From assembly GCA_965644315.1 (NCBI GenBank), contig CBFFRQ010000056.1:1-64000 (forward strand): a DNA stretch of 64,000 nt, given 5' to 3'. The translations under genes were made by a program, and so were the position numbers. The notes beneath the pieces are model-generated. The model did not search any database, was not told the origin of the DNA, and saw only the letters and a list, made by a program, of their open reading frames with translations. This document shows positions 1-10,800 of this stretch, piece by piece (position 1 is the stretch's first letter; every line of letters begins with the position of its first letter). Source of the stretch: Caecitellus pseudoparvulus. Taxonomy: Eukaryota; Bigyra: Bicosoecida.

Positions 1-3000
1 CAATGCCGACGTCTTGGGCAGCTTCCTGTCCGCCCACCATGACCCGCACAGCCGCTTGAAAAGGCAGTCCTGCAGCCCACTTCGCACCCCCCCGCAGTGC
101 AGAGCGTGGGGGGAGACGGCAGAAGGCCTCACCGTCGGTGAAGGAGAAGACACCTGCTGAGATGAGCGGGCACTCGACGCCGCCCACAAACACAGAGGCT
201 TGGCTCACATCCACCCCAAAGTTCCTCCCAATCAGCCGCAGTGCTTGTCCTCCTGCAGGATCCGCAACGAGCGCAGATATCGGGTTGTCGCGCGAATCTA
301 CGACGACTGTGTCGAGGCGCGGAGGAGCGTATGAGATCAGCCGCTCCCGGCGCACAACAGGAACAAAGGCTTCGGGGCCTGAAAGAATCGTCATGCTCAA
401 GTTCGCGCCCACTCCAGTGCCCACGGTGCACTCAAGCTGGTCCCATTCAGGCACCTCCACTTGAGTGCAGGGCACGGACCTGTTGCCAATGAACACCTGC
501 GGAACGCCCCACATCGCCACCCAATGCAGCTGCCCCCGAAGGCGGATGCGTGCTCCCAAACCTGGCACGACAATGTGCTCTCCCCACAGACCCGTGGACA
601 CATCAGACACTTCATCAATACTTGCGGTTGGCGTACGCTGCCACCACACAGGCAGGGTAGGATCGTAAGTGCAAACGAGGACGCCTCCCCATTTAACCAT
701 AGTGCGCCCAGGACAAGACGCACGTTGATTCAAAGGACCGCTTCCCATGCTGGTGAGATCTTGTAGCAGGTGCACGTAGGTTGTTTGCAGTGCGGGCACG
801 GCCCGTAGCTGTGGTGCGAGTCGCGCATCGACATTTGCTGGCAACGACGACAATGACGGGTGCAGGAACCTGGAGGTAAGCACGCGCAGCTCCCGACGAC
901 TCCAATCAATGTGGATGTCCTGAGTGACAAGTTGGTCCGTGATGCTTACCGTGTTTCCGTACCCCATGCCTGTCTCTGAGCTCCCGAAACAGGCAAGCGA
1001 GCCGGACACTTTCACAGCACACGCAAACTGGTGTGTTGCAGCGACCGAAGAGACTCCACTTCCGACAGGAATTCTGATGTCAGAGAGGTCGGCAGAATCA
1101 TGTCCAAGCTTAGTCACTTCTGACGGCTGCCCCAGCCGGCCAAAGGTGTTGCTGCCCCAGCACAAGCTACTGCCGTCCACGCGCGCGATACAGGACGAGT
1201 AGGTGGACACATCCACTGCCACTGCTTCACCTACTGGTGCAACGTAAGAGGTGAGGCTAGAGAAAGGCGTGGAGACGCTTCCTTGGAAGTGGCATCCACG
1301 ACAGCCCAGAAACCCTGACTGGTCCGTGTCGGAGCCCCAGCAAACGACGGAACTGTTTGCCAGGATTGCGCAACTGTGCCAGTACCCAGCCGAAATGCTC
1401 ACGACTGTCCCGATGGGAATAGTCAATGAGCCAACCAGCTCTCCTGCTTCGTCACCGATGCTTCCTGAGCTCATTCCGTTGCCAAGTCGACCAGCCTCGG
1501 CCCATCCCCAACACACTGCGGTGCCGTCACGGCGCACACCGCAAACATGATTCTCCCCAGCAGAGACGCTGGCCATTGGACCAACTGAAGGAATGGCCAA
1601 GGAGGGGGTGAGCTCCCCAGGGCTGTCGCCAGTGGTGCTTGTGTGACCAAGGCCGAGTTGGCCTTTGTGATTCAATCCCCAGCACACTGTGGATCCAGCG
1701 GCATCGCCACGAACGGCACACGTGAATCGGAACCCCGCAGATACTGAAACAAATCCAGACCCAATGTTCACTCGGCGGGCATCTTGAAACATGGACTCCC
1801 GGGTCTCTCCAACGCTAATTTTGGAACCAGGATACCCAACTGCCCCCGTCTGAGAGTTGTAGCCCCAGCACAGAATGCCTCGTGTATCGGCCGTGATACC
1901 ACACCCATGTAGGAGGCCCAGATCAACATGTACCAACTTACCAGCTGGATGCATATAATCCTCATGCAGCTCACCGGGCAGTGCCCCGATCGGCGCTTTG
2001 GTCTCGACACCAAGGCGGCCATTCTGGGAAAAGCCAAAGCAGATCAGACGGTTCAGGCGGGTGCGTGCACAGCATGATTGACCACGGTTGCATGAGAGCT
2101 GCACAACCTCAGCATGTTGCCTATTCTGCAGAATATACTGTGAGGATGACACAACGAGCTCACGCTTGGCCTCCAAGCTAGATGAAGTGGAGTCCGCCCC
2201 TCGCCCTGAGCTTTCGCCTGTCGCGAGCGTTCCATCTGCCCCAAGCCCTAAGCAGGTCATCGTACCGTCTATGCGCATTGAGCAGGTATAGCCTTGTCCA
2301 ATCGCAAGGCCGATGGATGGCCCACCCCACCAAGATCCGCGCCCTGGTTGCACTTCCCCTTGCTCATCCCCGCGCCTGGTATGTGTAGCAGACCCAAGTT
2401 GTCCATCAAATCCGTTTCCCCAGCAATACATGGCACCGTTGGAACGCACACCGCACACATGCTGGCCACTCGAGCTCAGAGCGACAAAGTCTTCTCCAGC
2501 GGGAACCATCAGCCCCGGGTGCACCTCGCCAGGGTAATCACCCAAGTCATGTCGAGTTCCTTGGCCCAGCATTCCATCAACATTCTGACCCCAACACACG
2601 ATACCACCACTTAAGCACAGCCCACATGTCGTTTCATCGGCAATGTGAATCGCTACGAGTGGCGCGACTGGCACGACAGCAGCGGAAATGTTGTGCAGTG
2701 GTGAGAAGCCGAAGGAGCTGCTTGTGCCGTATCCCAGCTGGCCATGCGTAGATTTCCCGAAGCACACTGTTGTCAAGTCATTTCGAATGACGCACGAGTG
2801 TACGGCACCACCAGCGACGGCGTGTGCGGGCCTGCCAATCGGTATGGACAACGAAGCGTCCAGGGTGCCCTCCATAACGTTGACATTTGCATGGTCTCCA
2901 TAGCCACAACGCCCGTTGCCCCCGTGACCCCAGCAAACAACCGAGCCGTCTGCCCGGATTGCAATCGCGTGGATCTTTCCAACTCCGACAGCGACAATGC

Positions 3001-4177
3001 TGTCCCCAATCGGCACATGCATGCCTGGCCAGATCTCCCCCAGGTTGTCCCCAAGGTTGCTCGTCGTATTCTGACCGTGCACTCCAAACTCCCCATGGCC
3101 CCAACATGCCACCCGCCCGTCCCGTTTTAACACGCATGTGTTCAGGTCTCCAAGAGCTACTGCTCGCACAGGCCCGATCGGCACGGATCGCCCAGCGTGG
3201 GTGTGCACCGTGTCCGGCGAGTTGCCATACGTGCTTGAATCTCCAGTCCCCAGGCCACCCACAGATGAGTGTCCCCAACACACCACGCTCCAGTCTCGGC
3301 GGACTGCGCACGCTCGTTTTGAAGTCCCGGCGATCTGCACCAGGCGGGACGCTGCGCCGCTTAACGGTTGCAGCGAAAGTGAGCCAGGAGCCGGAAGACT
3401 CCCAGGAGCGGGGTCACCAGCTTCCCAGGCCAACGCCAACGTCGTCGAAGCTGAGCTGTCATTGCCAGCAAACAACACGTCAGTGTCCACGCGCAGCCAC
3501 ATGGTTGGCTGACTCCCAGCACACGGCTCGTTGTGCAGCCTGGAGGGGTGGCTGCACGGCACCAGCTCGTGGGCCAGGTCGAACCTGAGCCAGGACGCCT
3601 TTGACCCAGGAACATGATGTAACGTGTGCAAATGGGCTTCTGAAATCACAGCTGAAGCAGCGGACGCGTTCCATCCTTCGAATCGCAGGTGCACCAGGCG
3701 CTCCACAGGCCACGGCAGCGGCAGGTCTAGCCCCGTCACAGACGTGACATTGGTTGTCGTCAACAGCGCAGCTTGTGCTGGTGTGCCTGCCTTTGGGCCA
3801 ACCAGAATCCAGATGCTCCCATTGCCCTCACTCCCAGTCCAGCCGGCGGGCGGCCAGGACAGCTGCAAGTCTGTCGTGCCCCAGTACGGCGCCGCCGCCA
3901 TGGGCACATCATGCACAGCGCCCAGGCCTGCTCTACAGCACAACACCAGACAAAGCAGTCTCCATGGATATGCTGCGAACAACGTGGTTGCCTGGCGCTG
4001 TTCTGTTCGTGGTGCCCGGGGAAGCGAAGAGTGGAAAGCGGACTCATCCGCTGCAGTGCACTTCCCTGCGGCGGCGTTGTCAGCAACTCGACTGCTTCGT
4101 GCGATGCTGTGCGCTGGCTGCCCAAACACTGTTGGGTGCCCCACTCCCTTTTTCTTTGTGCTGCTGTCGCATGCCAT
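1..4177 (-). CDS. Giant secreted/surface protein with RCC1-type repeats and IPT/TIG-like domains (partial, runs off left edge)
   Basis: The frame is open without a stop from an ATG at 4177 to the window edge (at least 1,392 codons), so the 3' end is missing. About 70 residues in there is a hydrophobic stretch, WRLLCLVLCCRAGLGAV, resembling a signal peptide; no Met lies closer, so the true start may sit in an unseen upstream exon. Residues about 290-1070 hold repeated units of 56-70 residues with a C-W/F-G core (VVCWGHGGNGRCGYG, ACFGSSETG), typical of RCC1 blades. Residues about 1180 to the edge carry two or three stretches with IPT/TIG character (GGQALRLIGRNFG, then VFVGGVECP). Known families: RCC1 repeats form seven-bladed propellers; IPT/TIG is an Ig-like fold common in extracellular proteins. 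Inference: a cell-surface or secreted adhesion protein, neighbouring a second giant surface gene on the same strand. The function and the C-terminal anchor cannot be seen. Confidence 0.8.
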   Translation of the reverse strand, partial: MACDSSTKKKGVGHPTVFGQPAHSIARSSRVADNAAAGKCTAADESAFHSSLPRAPRTEQRQATTLFAAYPWRLLCLVLCCRAGLGAVHDVPMAAAPYWGTTDLQLSWPPAGWTGSEGNGSIWILVGPKAGTPAQAALLTTTNVTSVTGLDLPLPWPVERLVHLRFEGWNASAASAVISEAHLHTLHHVPGSKASWLRFDLAHELVPCSHPSRLHNEPCAGSQPTMWLRVDTDVLFAGNDSSASTTLALAWEAGDPAPGSLPAPGSLSLQPLSGAASRLVQIAGTSKRACAVRRDWSVVCWGHSSVGGLGTGDSSTYGNSPDTVHTHAGRSVPIGPVRAVALGDLNTCVLKRDGRVACWGHGEFGVHGQNTTSNLGDNLGEIWPGMHVPIGDSIVAVGVGKIHAIAIRADGSVVCWGHGGNGRCGYGDHANVNVMEGTLDASLSIPIGRPAHAVAGGAVHSCVIRNDLTTVCFGKSTHGQLGYGTSSSFGFSPLHNISAAVVPVAPLVAIHIADETTCGLCLSGGIVCWGQNVDGMLGQGTRHDLGDYPGEVHPGLMVPAGEDFVALSSSGQHVCGVRSNGAMYCWGNGFDGQLGSATHTRRGDEQGEVQPGRGSWWGGPSIGLAIGQGYTCSMRIDGTMTCLGLGADGTLATGESSGRGADSTSSSLEAKRELVVSSSQYILQNRQHAEVVQLSCNRGQSCCARTRLNRLICFGFSQNGRLGVETKAPIGALPGELHEDYMHPAGKLVHVDLGLLHGCGITADTRGILCWGYNSQTGAVGYPGSKISVGETRESMFQDARRVNIGSGFVSVSAGFRFTCAVRGDAAGSTVCWGLNHKGQLGLGHTSTTGDSPGELTPSLAIPSVGPMASVSAGENHVCGVRRDGTAVCWGWAEAGRLGNGMSSGSIGDEAGELVGSLTIPIGTVVSISAGYWHSCAILANSSVVCWGSDTDQSGFLGCRGCHFQGSVSTPFSSLTSYVAPVGEAVAVDVSTYSSCIARVDGSSLCWGSNTFGRLGQPSEVTKLGHDSADLSDIRIPVGSGVSSVAATHQFACAVKVSGSLACFGSSETGMGYGNTVSITDQLVTQDIHIDWSRRELRVLTSRFLHPSLSSLPANVDARLAPQLRAVPALQTTYVHLLQDLTSMGSGPLNQRASCPGRTMVKWGGVLVCTYDPTLPVWWQRTPTASIDEVSDVSTGLWGEHIVVPGLGARIRLRGQLHWVAMWGVPQVFIGNRSVPCTQVEVPEWDQLECTVGTGVGANLSMTILSGPEAFVPVVRRERLISYAPPRLDTVVVDSRDNPISALVADPAGGQALRLIGRNFGVDVSQASVFVGGVECPLISAGVFSFTDGEAFCRLPPRSALRGGAKWAAGLPFQAAVRVMVGGQEAAQDVGI
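960..3300 (-). repeat. Array of 14 RCC1-type coding repeats
   Basis: The CWG/CFG/CLG cores fall near 3275, 3101, 2930, 2759, 2591, 2412, 2245, 2032, 1863, 1680, 1504, 1337, 1155 and 980, all in one frame, with spacing of about 167-213 bases. Fourteen units fit two seven-bladed RCC1 propellers. A further degenerate unit (VLFAGNDSSAST) lies near 3478. Confidence 0.75.
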
Positions 4178-4873
4178 GGGAGTCTGTCGGCCGCCCCCGA
4201 GCAGCTTGCAACGGGAATGCAAATGCGCCCGCCAGCGGCGGCAGCGTCGGCGGCGGCGAGTGCTGTTTTCAACGACCAACCAGCAGAGTCAGATTCGTGT
4301 TGCAGACGAAAAAGGCACAAGGAATGGCGGGGACTTGACCAATCTTGCATCTCTCTGAAATATTTTTTGAACTTTGTCTGTGGGCAGGTCAAGCGAAGTG
4401 CAGTGGCGACGCCGCGGCCTGCTCTGCGGAAACGCTCCCCGCCCACCCGCCGGCGCTCCGCACCCTCCCTCACGCGTTCAGGACCTGCTGTTCGAAGGAA
4501 AATGAATCGGATGCCAGTGCTACAGTGAAACCATGATATCTTGTAGATCGTCACGGTTCCGGCGACCTTTGGAGGGACGTTACAGGTGTCCCCCCGCCAC
4601 ACCTCCGGCTGCGGAAATTGGACAGCGCGGGGGGCTGCAGGCCGTCGAGCACGATATCGGCACTCACACGATTCACCTCCTTGTACCATCTATGCATCCA
4701 TTAAAGTACTCTCCAAAACCCAGGAAGAGTGACGGAAGTCGCTAGAAATGGATTCTCATCAGTACCGGAGTGGCGGAGGGGTGCGACACCGGTGGTGACG
4801 ACTGTGCAACCCAGGCACCTTATGTTCAACTCACGTGCTGCGGGTATCGAACAGGAGCCGCACAAGAAGCTGC
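4178..4873. other. Intergenic region between the two giant minus-strand genes
   Basis: About 700 bases separate the 3' end of the FG-GAP gene from the start of the RCC1 gene. It should hold the terminator of the first and the promoter and possibly a 5' exon of the second. I see no RNA gene, repeat or supportable coding frame. Confidence 0.5.
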
Positions 4874-7800
4874 TTATGTGTCACCAGCAAGGGCCTTGGC
4901 GCGTTCCACCCGCAGGACTCCGCATGAGGCGAGGCAGGCTGCAGCCCCACGCCTGCAGCCAAAGGCACAGCACCACATGCATGCTGGCGGCAGCTTCCTT
5001 GTCTTGCGGGGCTTGGTGCTTCTCTTGGCCAGAACCGAGAGAAGCCACTTGTGCACAGGTCTCCTGCTCAGCCTGCAGTGCAGAACTGCAAAGGTGATGA
5101 GGACACCGAAGCTGACGAGCAAGAACAGCGCGTTGGTTGCGGTGATGGCAGACTGCAGGACATTCGCAGAGCCAGTGGCGGCCGAGGAAGAGTCTGCAAG
5201 GGACATGCCCCCGAACGCAGAGATGCAAATGCTAGCCAGGGCGGCTGTTTCCACAATGTTCAGCATGCTGTCTGCGTAAGGCTGTGCTGCCACGTGAATG
5301 ACGAGGGAAACTGTCAGGACCAAGGCAGCCAGCGAGGCTTGCAGGAAGGGCGCTCGGATCACCACGCTGATGATGCCGAGCAAGACTTTCCTCGGGAGCA
5401 CGACCAGCAACTCCCAGAACCAGAAGTTCGGCTGTTTTGCGGCGTGCCTCGCAAGCTGCGACTTGGTCATGGCAGCTGCGTGAGGGGGCAAGCGCGGGAC
5501 ACGGAAGCCTTCGTACACAGCCCCGAACACGTGTCGAACGGCGGGCGTGTGCACGAGGTGTCGCCGGGTGCAAAGGAGGGCTGCGCTTCCAACAGGAATG
5601 CCAACTCCAAAGAGGAGCAGGGCTATTCCTGCGACGAACTGTGCTCTCCCGAATTCCGTGTCCATGGACCCGTGCCCCACATCTGCCCGCAGCAGGATGA
5701 AGCCAAACACGGGAGTGTCCAAGCTGTCCAGCATGCGCAGGCATGCATCCACGACTGGGAAGTGGACAATTAGCAGCATGATGAATGCTGCTCTGTACGC
5801 TCTGTGTATCAGGCGGCTCTCCTCCTCCACATGCTTTTCTTTCGGCGTCGCCTGCACAGCAGTGTCGTCCACGACCGCGCCCGGCATGAGAGCTGGCTGC
5901 GCTCGAGGACTCTTCCCGCGTGCGCTCCAGGACAGCGGCTTCGCAGCGGCTGCTGGCGTGGGCACGAGGGGTTCATGCGCCCATGCTACTTTGCGGCCTG
6001 GTGGCAGGTCTTGTACGGTGAACGGGGGCTCTCCGCTTGCAGGCAACTCAAGGCAAACTTCTTCTTCCCACCAGTCCCTGTCTTCTGAAGGTTCTTCATC
6101 GATGGTTGGCGCCACTTTCACAGTCTTGACATCTACGACGGCTTCCGCGCTAGGCACAGCGGGAGACGTGCGTGCTTGGTGTCCAGAGGCCGGAGGGGTG
6201 TCTGCAGTCGCGACTTGTATCCTGTGCAACTTTGTCATATCCTCACGGTCCTCAGCAGCATACCGCTCCTGGCTGTCATTCGCTTTGGCCCTTCGGGGAA
6301 GCCTGACCCTGCAGCAGCACCCCAGGAGGAGGGGGACAGCCACAGCCAAGAGTGGGAGAAGGAGCGTGGCATAGAACCTGCTGTAGAACCCCATTTGGAT
6401 GGCACACTGCGCGCCAACCGAGCTTGTGGAGACCCCCATGGAGATGCTCGAGAAGGAGTCCATGACGCCATCCAGCTGGCTCTGTGGGGGCAAGCGAAGG
6501 CCGAGCAGCACGGCGTACATCTGCGCCCAACCCGTCAAAATGCGGAAGATCCCCACGCTCGTGCCTGCAGGCCTGTCAGATGACGTTCCACGGGATTCCT
6601 TGTTCAGAGCTAGCACCACGAGTACAAGTGTAAACACAATCCACGGCCCGATGCCGGTGATGATGCCCAGAACGCTGGTCGGGCACTCGCCACACAGCAC
6701 TTGGGAGCTGCTCCTCGCCCACCCTTCCATACACTCCCCGCAGAGAATGCCTCGGTGGCCAGGCGCGCACACGATTGCAGTGCTGTTGGCCGCTGGCACG
6801 CAGGCTTCGGCTGGTGAGCACTGCATCATTTCAGTGCTTGGAGTTAGGATGGCCTCATCTGACTCCCCCGTGCCGCCAGCAGCCTGCAGACCTCGACTTG
6901 CACCCCGTGACGGTCCCACCGCGAGGCCCCCCTTGGCCTGCTGGAGGACAGAATCCCTCGCTCTGCGCAGGCGGGGGTTTGAGGGCGCAAGGTCCGGATT
7001 CTGCGAGCACGTCTGGCACCAGAAGCCAGGTCTTGGCTTGTACTGGCCTGCAACACAGTCGACTCCGGTTGCAGGGCAGGGCACGCACGCCACACGCTCG
7101 GTGTCCGCGAACGTCCCAGGCGGGCACTCCGAGCACGCTGCAGCTTCATCTTCCGCTGATGCTCGGACAGTCCCAGAGGGGCACATTTCACAGGCAGTGG
7201 CTTGGGACGAGCTTTGCGTCGCCGGCTGCCAACCAGGGGCACAGACGCATGACAAGGAATCTGCTGCGAGTACCTGGGAAGGTGTCTCGCACAATGGGGC
7301 GAGCAGATGCAACGCAGAGAGGTGCTGTGGGCTCGCCAGTCCGCTGCGCAGGGGCGATCCCCCAACACTTGCGCCAGCGACCACTGGCCCAACTGCTCCA
7401 GGTATGACATCAAACTGCGAGATGCTCCCGTTCAGTGTTGTGAGCCCAACGCTCAGCTCAACTGGATCCCATCCCTGCAAGATGCTGACCTGAGGAAGTT
7501 GTTGTGCTGGCCGAACGGGGGCGGCAGCTGCGTCACGAGTCACCACAGTCAGCCCAAGGCGCTCGTCAGCCGTGACGGAAAAGACACTCCCCCTGGGCGC
7601 GGCCGCTGACACGTTGGCAAGCTCGGCTCGCTGGGCTGATTCCCACTGAACACTGCTTGCCTGCCCGACTGGCCGTCCTGGAACTACGACTATCGTCACC
7701 GGAATGCTGCGCACTTCCCGATATGCAGCTATGGCCACAGGGTCAGCTGCTGAACTGGCAGTGTCAGACAATTGCGCCGTAATTTCAAAGGCCATCTCAG

Positions 7801-10800
7801 TGTGCTGTGGGGTCGCGCTACAAAGTGCACGAGCTGACCGCTGATCACTGCCCGCTGCACACGCGTGTCGGTCGAAAAGCGCAAACACTGGAACGGTCGC
7901 CTGCCCTGTGCCAGAACTGAGGAGCACAGGCGATGACTGTGGTGCCCCGACACGCAGCCAGCTGGAGGCTGAAGTGTTTCCATTCTGTGTCAAGGCGCGC
8001 AGCGACAAATGTGCGTCGCCCGTCAAGGTTTGTAGCAAAACGAAAGCGCCTGCAGTCCCTGCATCCGGGGACACATGCAGCGTGACCTCCTCCGGGACGA
8101 CTGACAGCAGGGTGCTTCGCATGCGGACTCGAAGCGGGAAAGGGTCCTTTAGGACGCCTGACAGCGAATCAAATTCGTTGGTTTCAATGTGAAGCACCTC
8201 TTCAAATAAACCACTCAGGGATGCATCATAGCTGAAGGTGTACACGGCAATGTCGGAGCTGCTGCCAGCTGCGACCACCCCCTCCAAGCCCTGCGACGAG
8301 CTGAGGGGAAGCACCGTCCCATCTGCACTAAGCTGCGCCAAAGCAGCGCGAACCATAGGAGTGACCGATTGGGAGCCGGCATGTGCACACTTGCGAGCAG
8401 TGTCACACACCCCGAGCCACTCGGCACCTGCTCGGCCCGGTGCCAAGCGCAGACGCCAACGCAGCGGGCTGGAGCCCCGGTTCTCAATGCGGAATGGAGT
8501 GGTACCGTTACGACCAGGAATCACATTTCGCTGCAGAAGAGAAGGAGTAAGTACCATGTTGGGCCCGACAACCCGGACAACGATGGGAATGGTCAGAGGG
8601 AGCAGGTCTGCAATGGACCTTCGCCCCGGCGATCTGGCCGAGTCGGTGGCCCCGTTTGTAGCAAAGATGCTGAGGGTTGCCCGGTGAACACCTGGGCCCA
8701 GGCCCCCTGAACGCACAGCTACTGCCACGCTTCCTTTGCCTTGACCACGGCCGCCAACCACTGTAGCTTCCGCCCAACTTGACCCTCGCCGCTGGTGTGT
8801 GACGCTGACACCCCATGCCACTCGGTCTTCTGCAAGCACAAATACGTTCAGGTTCTCGACGCCGGTCGCATCAGCACCAGCTTCAACCTGAGTTGACAGC
8901 TGTTCTGGGAAGGCTTCAAGGAATGGCAGAGGGGCGGGGGTCGTTGACGGGGTGCGAGAGGGCGACGCTCCTGGGCTCTTGGATGGAAGTGGGGTTGCTG
9001 ATGACGTCGCTGTGGGTGTGGGTGATGACGACGGCGAAGGAATGACAAGAGGAGAGCGAGATGGAGCCGACGAAGGCAAGCCCACTATGGGACCTCGAAG
9101 ATCGATGAACTGGATGGGAATGACAGCTGTGGTGTTCAACCCCGCCACTCCTCGCAGGGTAACCAAGAGGGAAAATTGGGGGGTGAAGGGAGGAATGGCT
9201 GCCGTGTACTCCACAGGCAGTGCAGGAAATCCCTCTTGCGCACCCTGGCCTGCTTTTATCGCCACAACCCCCTGGATGAAAGGAAAGGTGCCAAACACAG
9301 TGACAGCGGCCTGCCACCATTGGGAGGGATTCACGCAAGGGGGCCACGCCAATTGCACGAGGGCGGGTTCAAGGCACCGGACATTCTGAATGCTCAGAAG
9401 TTGCAAGCTTCCCGTGTCTCCCGCATCCCTGAAAGACAGTGGTGCACCCAAAGCAACTCCAGTTCTGGACTGGGCCAGTAGCAGAGCTGCCGAAGTTTTC
9501 GTTCCAAAGGGAATGCCTGGAGCGGGCGCCGGGACCACTCCAACTGCTCCCAACCAGGTCGGAGGCTGCGGAGATGGCGTGGTGCTTGGCCGTGAGGTTG
9601 GGGAGGGGGTCAGACTCGGAGTTGGCTGAGATGAAGATGAAGGCGTGGGCAGCTGGCTGACAAGGGAAGCCGTGGGGGAACTTGACACTGTTGGGGTGAC
9701 TGTCCCCGACACGGAGGGAGTGGAAGTAGATGTGGGCGTGCCAGAGGAAGTGGCTGTGCCAGAACCTGTGGGCGTTGGCGAGGAACTTGGCGTGGGGCTC
9801 ACCGTGGAGGCGCTGCTCGGAATGGGCGCCACAATGCATGAACCGCTTGCTGCGATTGCACCGCTCGCAAACTCTGCGGGAGAGCACGGGCCACGAGATG
9901 CAGGTGAGACAAGAGACATGACAAACACACCACCGGTCCCAGAGCTTGATGCCAGGCTTGCAAACATCACTTCCTCTCTCCACGTTCGGGAACTTGAGCC
10001 GACCGCGGAAAGGGAAGTAGCCGGCAATGCTCCGAGAGGGAGGTTCCCAGTATTGAACTCAGCGGCAGAGTCTGCACGGGATTGCAATGTATCTGGCATG
10101 AAAATGACATGAATGGTGCCCCCGTCGCCTTCGGCTTTAGTTGAAGCGACAAGCAAGTCAGGAACACCATCTCCGTTCAGGTCAGGGCCCAGCGCTAGCG
10201 CTGAGGCGAATAGGCCCATTGAGTGCAGTCGCAGGCCTGGAAGGGGCGACTCTGCGTCAACCAAGGCCCATGCAAGCCGTGCTGTAAGGTTCGCCTGCAG
10301 GAGAACAACAAACAGCTCACCGCCCTCGTCGCCTGCAAGCGTGCGATTCCGGGCACCAACCACCATGTCTGGGACGCCGTCTCCGTCCCAGTCTCCAATG
10401 CTTGCAATGCTGATGCCCCACTGGCTGCCCACTCTGGCAGGAACATGACTGAGGGCGCCTGCAGAAGGCAGCAGCTTGTTCCCAGTCGAAACCTGTCTGC
10501 TACGGTTCATTCCCAGCAACCACACAGCTCCGCCAGCCTCACATGCCGCGCTATCATTGTGCGACCCAACAGCAACATCTGGGATGCCGTCACCAGTAAC
10601 GTCGCCCATACCAGCGATACTTCGCCTGGCGAAAGCAGCATTGGGTTCCAACAACCCTGCCAGAGGCCCACTACCTCCATCACTGAGCTGTACAAGCTCG
10701 ACAACACCTGCAGGACTGAGCTGCAATGTCCACAATCCTCCTGCTCCACTTCCCCCTGCTCCAGCCGCAATGACAAGGCTGCCCGAAGCATCAAACCGGC

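Noticed and set aside
3760-4689. 309-codon minus-strand frame overlapping the start of the RCC1 gene
   Set aside because: A different frame from the RCC1 repeats, no domain, and it spans the promoter region. The RCC1 frame with its hydrophobic leader is the better model.
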